A stretch of DNA of 64,000 bases from Lactifluus volemus (Eukaryota; Basidiomycota; Agaricomycetes; Russulales; Russulaceae): positions 434,001 to 498,000 of the forward strand of contig WTXI01000013.1 of NCBI GenBank assembly GCA_022376515.1, written 5' to 3'. Position numbers and translations under genes: made by a program. Shown piece by piece: positions 55,782 to 64,000 of the stretch. The notes under the pieces were generated by a model. The model was given only the letters and a program-made list of their open reading frames with translations. It did no database searches and was not told where the DNA came from. Each line of letters begins with the position of its first letter. The first letter of the stretch is position 1.

Positions 55782-58700
55782 ATGACCAAGAGTGGAACAA
55801 AGTCGTCCGCGTCTTCTGCCACGCGCAAGAAGCATGCACGCAAGGCAACCAAGGACGCTCCGCCGACAGATGCACCAAGCCTGCCTAAGGAAAGAAAGCC
55901 CAAAGGCAAAGACAAAGGCAAGAACAAGGAGCCACCGCGTAAGAAGGTGTATATCCCACCAGTTAAGCCGCAACCTGTGCAGCAGGACCCAATCGATGCT
56001 CTCGGTCTTGCGCAACGTCTGCCAGCAGAACTGCTTGTCGTGTTGCGCGCGCTAAACAAAAAGGACACGATGACGAAGAACAAGGCGGTCGAGGAGTTTC
56101 GGACTGTGTGGATCGATCGTACACATCCCTCTGTAACTGAAGATGACGCCCATCAAGACACGGAGGCGTATGCGCGGCTCGAGGCACTCGAGCTCTCACT
56201 CCCGGTCTGGGTATGTGGCTCCAACGCTTAGTATCCCCCAAACTCTCAAACCCTACGATCACATTATAAAACTGCTCAACTCTTCACCACTGACAGATGC
56301 ATCATGCGCCTGCGCTCTTCTTGCACCCCTCACGCCGCCTCCGCGCTCTCGCGCTGTCGGCCCACGCCGATATTCTCCGCGTGGAACAGCTACGCGTACA
56401 GATGCTCTTCTACCTCCGCGAGATGGCGTCTGCGGAGCAGGTCGAGTGTATACTCGGTAGCTGGTGCATGGCTACGCGCGATGCCGAACGGCAGGTCGCC
56501 CAAGTCGCGCAGCGCTCTTGGGATGCGCATATCTCCCTCGACGCCGACTCGGACACCACCACAAGTGCGGTGGAGAAAGAGGAGAAGAGACTGGTGTTGG
56601 ATGGCGCGCAGAGGGCCGCACTGCTTGTGTTCGTGCAGCGCGCGTTGCTCGATCCGCTCGCTTTGCACGCTTATTTGAACCCGGTGCAAGTACCCGTAGA
56701 GGTCGTCGTGCAGAGGACGATACGTGGAAAGCCGGTTCCGACGCCTGCTGTGGCGGCGCAGACACGGAGAACGGATAGCGAGTTATCGGCGCGGGTCAAA
56801 GGTGAGAATGAGGAAGAGAGTGAGGCGGATCGCAAGGCGCGGCTGCGCATCGGGGCCTTGGGCGCACTACAAGGAATCTTGGGTGTGTGGACACTCTACG
56901 CTATCTCTTGTGGCCCCTTTCTTAAGGAAGACGTACAGATGCTCGCTCTCAGGGGCCCGGACGCAAGTCACTCGAAGATCTACTAGACATTCTCTCCGAT
57001 GCGCGGTTGTGGAGTTCTCTTCATCACGCGCAGACATGTCCATTCGCGGATATTGAAAGTTTTGGATATGCACAACCAGGCGTTAGAAGTTACGCCTGGG
57101 CATTACTTTGGACGTTGCTGGAGAACTGGCGAGGTACGTCGCCTCTTGATGTGCCTCTTCTAGTTGACAGAACAGGCGGGGATACTTAGACGAAATGGCT
57201 AGCTTTGTTCCGATACTCAGCGTGGCGGTTTTGCGCTCCTCGTTTGTCGAGCCGAGCGTGCAAGTCAGAGGAACAATGTGGCGGCCATGGCTGAAGTTCC
57301 TCAAGGGTACGAGGCTCCATTGCTTTTGTCGTCATCATAATGCTCACGGTGTGACAGACTATCCACGCGCATGGGAGATTGATGCCACGTTTGAGCTCCA
57401 CAAGACGAACGAAGGAGATTCTGACGAAGAAGGGGACGGTTCCGATGCGGAAGAGGAAAGGACAGATCAACCCGCGTCTGGTTACACAGTCAAAGATGGA
57501 CGATCACCCGCTTTCGCAGACTTTTTGCAGTTTTTGGAGCTCGGTTGTGGTGGCTCGCCACTGCAAGGCTACCCGGCCATCCTCGTCATCCTGTCCTCTA
57601 TCCCGTCATCTGTTCGTACCGTCCCGCCGCTCCAACATATCATATCGCAGTGTTGACCTCTGTCCCCACAGATCCTTCTACATTCGGACTCGGACATCCC
57701 CGCCAGTGCATTCTTCTCTTCATTCTGGGCCGCTGTCGATGGGCGCGCGCTTAGTGCCCTTGATCGCGCTGCCAAATCTGCTGCGTTCCTTGAGGCACTA
57801 TTCGAATGTACCACGTTTGTGGTGCGGTGCATACGCAGTACCCGCGACGACGCAGGCGACAGTGTATATGGCAAAGACGCGGAGAAGACCCTCGTGTGTG
57901 CGCAGTATACAAGGGTGTGGGAGGAGAGTACATCGAAGAGGCTAAGAGTTGAGGAGGGGCTAGCAGGAGAACTGGTCGCGAAGAGCTTGGTCAGGTTGAA
58001 CGAGATCGACGCAGGTATGCGTTTTTCTTTTTTCGACTCATAACGTATTGAATAGTTCCCACCGAACAGGCCTATTTGATGCTGCTTGGGATGCCCTCGT
58101 TTCTGGAATAAAGGTTCATTCTTTCCCTGCTGACACGCCAAACACGCAGTTAGTCTTCTCCTTACTCAAAGCTTCCTGTGCGGCTTTCGTGGAGGGAAGT
58201 CATCCTCGTTCGGTTACCGACAGTCTCTTCCAAAAGATTATGGAAGGGGTACTCTCCTACAGTCGGGGCGCTCTTCTGTCGCATACACAGGACGAAGGCA
58301 ATCAGCGTAAACTCGATGTATTACTCGATATGATTGACACTTTTGGGGACAATCTCTTTGTTGGGATTGGCCAAGCCGAGGTAGGACAGACCGTCGTGGA
58401 TAATCTGTTCTTATGATGATATCCACCCTATTTTAGGCGCTGGATGCGACCATGTTTGAACATGCCAACAAGATACTGAGCGTGTCGCCTAGGCTTTTGA
58501 CGACTTACCTCTCCCGCCGCGCTGATCAGACAGTTACACTCGAACTCTGGCGTGCCCTCATCGGATCGTTACCGTCGCAGCCCATCTATACCACCCTTCC
58601 ATCCCTTTTAGATGCGGCAGAACAACGCATTCTTCCCGATCACCTGAAGCCTATTGGGCAAGAATTTGATGGATCGATCAGTGCTATGTTTTCCGATGCT

Positions 58701-61700
58701 ATGGGGTCGACAAATCCAGAAGCATTACCTCTGCTTATTCGTGTTATCCGATGCTCAGGTGCGCTCGAGTATCTCGTTAATCCAAGTGTCTGACAAGGCC
58801 TGAAGGTTACTTCGTGACGGTCGAATCGTTCGACACCTTGTTCCAGCAGGTGGTTGCCACCTTTGGTGAAGAGCTCTCACGCATCCTTCACGGAGAAGCA
58901 GAGGAGGCAGCGACATTAGACGTGTTGGTCGATGTCATTGCCGTTTGCCTCGAGAACCGGCCTGGGCTAGCTCTTCAGGAGAGTTTCGCCCTCTCGCTTA
59001 TTCCTGACATCTTCGCCCTGGCATTCTTGTTGCCGAAGGCTCTGCCGGTATCTGACTTCTCTGTCGCACAAGAGATCTGGACATCCTGGCTGGCGAGTGC
59101 GCCTGTGGGTCTGCAAAAGCCGGTAGGTGCCGCGATCTCTGCACGCCTACATGACGCTATCTTCCATACTTCAATCCTTGTAAGGTAAGGCCTAAGTTTT
59201 CACTCCGAAATGTAAACAACGCTCACGCCTGGCAAGCCCTCTGGATATCCTGCACGCTGCGACAGAGAGTGGTGTTCACAAACTTGCTGGGTCGGACGAC
59301 ATGCTCCCCACCAACCGATACCTGGATGACTTGCTATGCAACCTTCGGCTAGAGCCGGCGACTCCGAGTCTGGCGATCCTTCATCCTCTCGTTCCGCCAC
59401 CATCATCGTTTGATGTTGCAGAAGGACCAGATTGTGAAGCAGATCAACAAGGCCTTGGGGTGTATGCACGAGGGGTCATGGCATTGCTTTACAGTTTCTC
59501 GGGAAACAGAGACCTAGCAAGAGCCAACCTGTGGGCCCTCCGGCATTTCCTTGCCCTGGCAATGTATGCGGAAGAGCTCCTCGAAGTACCAGCCTTGCCG
59601 AATCCGGCATTTTCACGGACGGCGGCTAAGGATATACTGCAGGACATTGTGGTCAAGGCGCAACAGCTGACGGCGTATCTTTTGACGGCGGCTGCCACAG
59701 ACGATAGCTGGCACGTTAATGCTGTCACGTCCTTGCTAAGTGGAAAGCCCAGTTCGTTGGATGGCCTGGCGGCCTTTATCGTTGATTTGATCAGGCTTGC
59801 GCAAGACGAAGATGACAGCTTACAGACACGGATACTCTATATTGTACTGCAGCACGTGTTGCGTGACGCCTCGGGGGAAGAGAGTGACCAATGGCTGCTG
59901 CTAGCACGCCGGTTGGAAAGGGGTTGTAAGTCTATCATATCTACCGTTGAGAATGGTGCCCTGATCGATTTGGACCCTTAAGCTCCGGAGACCTCCCTTG
60001 CAATTGTACTCTGCATTACGAAGTCTGGTTCTGAGCCTCCTCGTCTTGATCGATACCGCAATGAGCTGGCAGCAGGAACTTTAGGCATCCCAGCAAGCAA
60101 AGCCAACTCGGACGGCTTACTTCTGCTACGCCGCCTCGCTGCCATAGCGCCAGATCCCGACTCGGACGTGGTGTTCTTACCACAGCTCCGCGCAGTGAAT
60201 TTTGTGAAGGCATGTCAAGGGTGGGTTACGTCGGATGAGGATATAGACGAAGACGTTGAGAGCGAGATCACGACGTCTTCTTCCACCTCGTACCGATCTT
60301 GCAAAACGTCCCGGGGTCACACTGGGATTTCATGTTCGACTTGATCGAAAATAATCTCGAGGTCAGTAGAGTAAAACTCTTCGCTTGCGGACCTTCTTCA
60401 TTGTAGTATTGTACAGAATGCCTCGTTTGAGGACGATGCAACACTCACAATTCTGTGGAGGACTGTCCGGCTTGTTCAGGTGATACAAGATCAGGCCCTC
60501 TATAACAAGGCGCTCCGTGCCGAGTGGAAGCAACGTGAGACGACGGTTCTCACTTTCTTAAGGGATATTGTCGCATCAGAGCCAAGTATGTGCATCTTTT
60601 GTCCTCGTGACTTTCCATTTCACACCCTCTACAGAGTCCGCGCCTACTTCGACACCTCGAGCCGTATGCCGCGAAGCAGTCCTATCTATCGTACAGAACC
60701 TGCCCCCTTCCTTGATGGATCACACCACTTTATCGAAGGTATGTCCAAAGGTTCTGGCAGCCAACATGTTGGCCATTCTCATCTGATTTGATCCTGTACA
60801 GATGTCACATCTTCTTTTTGACCCTTCCACGAATGTTCAGAAGATGGCGTATGAGCTATTACGGGAGGCTTCGCACAAGCGAACTGAGTACCTTGTGATC
60901 GAAGCTGGGGTAGATACAGAGTCCATTGTCAAACCTTTGCTCCCCTTGGAGCTTGTATCGTTACTTCGACGATCGCTTGATATCGTCGATATTGAAGAAG
61001 ATCCAAGCTCGGTACGTCTAATGGGCGAGGTTGATTTCATCCATCCCTCACCATTATCCGCAGAAAACGTTTGGCTCATTGCTTTGTTGGATGATTGCCC
61101 TGGACTTGTATACAAACGCTGTGAGTACTTACCTTGCATCTTTGTGCCAACAATTCGAGCCTTTGTAGTCTATGAAAGTCAAATCAGGGTATTCGGAGCA
61201 TTTACAAGAACTTGGATTAGTCACCACACACCTTATTCCTCTGGTCCTTAACCTACTTCAACTTTACGAAGGTGTTAGCAAGGCAGTCAAGTTGGACATG
61301 TGGTCTATAGACCAATTTTACGTTGAATGTAAGATGCTCCAACTTTCTACCAAGAATTAACTCATAAATTTATCAGCATACGACCCTGATCATCCTCTGA
61401 GCATCCGGCTCTTCGCAGCTCATGTCTATTATCGAGCTCTTCTTACGATATCGTCGCTCGTGCGTTCGTGGCTAGTCGACTGCAAGGACAAGAACCTCTT
61501 TACAGCAGTGACAAACTATACAGCAACGCACTTCTCTCCCGTCATCATTGATACGGAGCTGACCTACTTGAAAAGCTCAGAGGGCCTTGAAGAACTCAAT
61601 GCTGAAAACCTTACAGTCAAAGTTGCCAGCGTTGTCAACGAAGTCACTGCGGCGTATATCATCGACGATCAACAGCTAGAGCTGACCTTGAAAATCCCAA

Positions 61701-62205
61701 ATGACTGGCCGTTGCAACGAATCATCGTGAAGGATTCGAAAAGAATCGGCGTTCCGGAGAATCGCTGGCGCGGCTGGCTTTTGGGTGTGCAGCAAATCGT
61801 TTGGTCTCAGGTATGCGTATATCCTGAACGTCGTCACCAATAGTCACCTCTGATAATGTCCATCAGAACGGACGTATTGTCGATGCGATCAGTCTTTTTA
61901 AGAAGAACGTGTCCTTACATTTTGAGGGTCAGACAGAATGTGCGATCTGTTACTCGTATGTGTTTCTCTTCTCTTGCTAGCGCTGAGCTCGAGATTTACC
62001 GCCTAAACAGTATTATCAGTCTCTCTGATAGCTCTCTACCCCAAAAACCATGCAAAACGTGTAAAAACCGATTCCATGCTACATGTCTGTACAAGGTACG
62101 CGTGTATCACTGACTCGAATGGGGTACCCGGCTCAAAAGTTGCGTTAGTGGTTCAAATCAAGTCATTCCCCAAGCTGTCCCCTTTGTCGCTCGGAAATTA
62201 TGTAG
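55782..62205 (+). CDS. LTN1: E3 ubiquitin ligase listerin (LTN1)
   Basis: RING E3 ligase of the ribosome-associated quality control complex that ubiquitinates nascent chains stalled on 60S subunits. The gene has more than 20 short exons; the first are 55782-56210, 56297-56882 and from 56939. The Lys-rich N-terminus leads into the conserved ALGLAQRLPAELLVVLRALN and a long run of HEAT-like helices. The C-terminus carries the family block LELTLKIPNDWPLQ, RWRGWLL, LFKKNVSLHFEGQTECAICY and the RING (CAIC, CKTC, FHATCLYKWF, CPLCRSEIM), ending at TAG 62203-62205. The apparent stop at 59979 lies inside a good 57-nt intron (GTAAGT at 59926). One base seems missing near 60268-60275, between DEDVESEI and FFHLVPILQNVPGSHW. 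I could not settle the junction near 61120. Otherwise the gene looks complete. Confidence 0.88.
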
Positions 62206-63036
62206 CAAGCTAACTTAGTTGATGCCTTTGAGGCACCATGTAGCCTATCCCTGTAATTCAATATGGCAATTTACAATGTAACTTAATTTCTCTCTGCAAA
62301 ATGTCGGGTGGGGAAAGTTTGGGTGCATCCAATCAAAATTAAAAACTCCGGAATCGGTATCAAATATGATTGAATTGATGTCTCATTTCGGTTTCTATAT
62401 AAACTTCAAGTCTTTTGATTGATTACAAACTGATTTTCAAACATTGCCTTCTCCTTGCTGGCGAGGTACAGTAACCCATCATATGCCAATGGAGTGCCCC
62501 ATTGGCGCTTCAAGTTGATATAGGCCAGAGCGGTCAGTCAAGGGGGCAAGGGCAACGGTCTTCACACACGTGTCAGAATGGCCACGCGGCAAGCACGCGG
62601 AGGTGATCCGCCACAACCGCGTGTAGGAGGCGTGGCGGCCGCGATTGTTGCGCGAGCGCCCGAGGACGTGCAAAAGAAAGGGGTGAAAGGGAACACGAGT
62701 ATAAATTTTCCATGCTGCACGGGTGTGGAACAATCTATCAGACCAAGAGGGCCCTGAATGCTGGGCCCGTGTGGTTGCAGTATGTGGGTATAGTGTTCTC
62801 ACGGCTCCGTAATGTCCTTTGATACCTACAGTCATGACTACATCGGACTCCCAATTTGCGACCTACGTTACCTCAACAATGTGAGAGTAAACCCCTCTCC
62901 GAGTCGTTTTGTAACAAACAGATTTTCTTTTGCCGACCTGCAACAATCATGATGTTAGGAAAGTACTGGTACAGTATGTCATACAACAGAACACGCCGTC
63001 ACATACAGACAAGGGCAAACATAATGATCGGGCATA
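62206..63036. other. Convergent spacer, listerin / SDR paralogue
   Basis: Holds two 3' regions. AT-rich near 62270-62420; no gene seen. Confidence 0.45.
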
Positions 63037-64000
63037 TCACTTAGGCCTTAACATCCTTGTATCCATATCCATATCCTTGACCTGCTCTTCGCACCACTCC
63101 CATAGCCTGTTCTCGAGCTCCCCATTGATCGCCTTCTTACTCGGAAGCGTGATGCGCGCCCAAGCAGTAAGGTACTGTTTCGTTTTTACATGTAAGCTGG
63201 CGAACCACAGGCAATGATCAGAAGCATAGGAATACACCCACCTTGCCATTAAGCTCACCCGCCTGAGGGGTAGTTCCGGCATACAGAGACGTGATCGCAC
63301 CATTAGAAGATGAGGTATTGACAAACGAGGTGAAAGCTTCCTCGGCTTCGGCCAAGGGAGGACCATCTCCCGTGTGATGATGCATGGAACGACTCTCTTC
63401 CGAGAGGAAACTAAGGTCTCCGCAGGAGATCACGTAATAGAAGGCATATTTCACTAGCTGGCCAATCTGGTGTACGAATGAGCCTGCGTGACGGGAGAGG
63501 TTCATTCCTGGGTTGAGTGATATGGATACGATGTTTTCTCCGCCGTAGCGCCTCGCGAGCTCGTTAGAAAAAAGGATGTTGCCCTTAGAATGCATGAGAA
63601 AAGAGTGGTGTCAGGGGAGGGAGACGCGGACTTTACCAACTTGCTCTGGCCGAATAACCTGACGGGGCCAAGCTTCTTGCGCGCCTTGAGCGAACCATCT
63701 CCAGGGACAAGCGTGGACCATCGGATACCCTCTGACGCCCCCAGATAGTGACCGATAGAGCTCACATTGACGATTCGTACGGTCTTGGCCGGTGCCTTCT
63801 GGGCGGTATCCGTAAGAACGGGAAGGAGTAACTTGGTGAGATAGAAGTGGCCTGCAGATACACGTCTGAGGACTTGATGTCGCCGCTCGAGTCACCTCGC
63901 TTCATACCTAAAACATTGGTTCCGAATTGCATGTCATAACCTTGAGCCGTGACCTTGTCGATGGGAGAGTACATCACGCCTCTGAAGCATCATGTTAGAT
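63037..64000 (-). CDS. Short-chain dehydrogenase paralogue, 5' end outside window
   Basis: Minus-strand SDR closely related to the gene at 17.6 kb; only the 3' part is inside the window. Exons seen: beyond 63900 (VMYSPIDKV..QGYDMQFGTNVLG), about 63638-63851, 63242-63583 and 63037-63174. The catalytic NVSSIG and FGQSK are present, as are VPGDGS, SNELARRYGGE, YAGTTPQAGELNGK and WEWCEEQVKD. Compared with the other copy it has roughly 45 extra residues after NPGMNLSRHAGSF, including a Tyr/Leu-rich stretch and HHHTGD, and a C-terminal extension of about ten residues. The Rossmann glycine motif is off the edge. Substrate unknown. Confidence 0.88.

Noticed and set aside
59979..59981. In-frame TAA in the middle of listerin
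   Set aside because: It lies inside a well-formed 57-nt intron (GTAAGT at 59926, TTAAG before 59983) and the phase is kept across it.
1..64000. CRISPR array, operon or prophage-like defence system
   Set aside because: Organism is a fungus with spliced genes; no regularly spaced repeats or bacterial-type gene packing are present.

Overview
The window is nuclear DNA of a filamentous basidiomycete, most likely an agaricomycete (possibly Rhizoctonia/Ceratobasidium-like; that last step is a guess). The evidence is many very short introns (about 45-70 nt, GT-AG with two likely GC-AG), fungal versions of aspartate kinase, NIPA, listerin and SDR proteins, and a large-insert G-protein alpha subunit of a type I associate with basidiomycetes. 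I found no operons, CRISPR arrays, rRNA or convincing tRNA genes.

Layout. 0.7-2.1 kb: secreted S1/P1-type nuclease (+). 2.3-3.9 kb: NIPA-type magnesium transporter (-), divergent from 4.2-7.0 kb: 18-exon Xaa-Pro aminopeptidase P (+). 7.5-17.0 kb: two tandem copies of a MOV10/SDE3-like SF1 helicase gene. The duplicated unit also carried the 3' end of the aminopeptidase gene, whose remnant lies at about 12.0-12.2 kb. Copy 2 reads through in frame over 11 exons; copy 1 has frame damage. 17.6-18.9 kb: short-chain dehydrogenase (+); a paralogue runs off the right edge (63.0-64.0 kb, -). 19-23.6 kb: gene-poor. 23.65-24.3 kb: small unrecognised gene. 24.8-26.0 kb: Hsp20-like protein. 26.65-28.8 kb: aspartate kinase (-). 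30.4-31.2 and 45.8-46.8 kb: two dispersed copies of an unknown gene with a Thr/Pro/Ser repeat. 32.6-37.7 kb: a complete Ty1/copia retrotransposon (-) with LTRs that look identical and a 5-bp target duplication, inserted in a coding exon of an unrecognised gene whose frame continues across the target site. 39.7-41.3 kb: F-box-like gene. 41.9-45.85 kb: rearranged pseudogene pieces (VPS39/VPS3-like, SERCA-type ATPase, DEAD-box-like), including an inverted duplication. 47.35-48.0 kb: coiled-coil hypothetical (-). 48-53 kb: gene-poor. 53.2-55.4 kb: atypical large G alpha. 55.8-62.2 kb: listerin (RING E3 ligase of ribosome quality control).

The genes are unrelated housekeeping or stress genes side by side, not a pathway cluster. 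The best leads are the tandem helicase duplication and its repeated beta-domain architecture, the recent copia insertion into a gene, the atypical G alpha, and the inverted pseudogene cluster. Several otherwise well conserved genes (helicase copy 1, G alpha, listerin, copia pol) each carry an apparent single-base frame break, so either assembly indels or recent decay must be considered. All exon boundaries below were worked out by hand from splice signals, phase and family resemblance; no database search was run.
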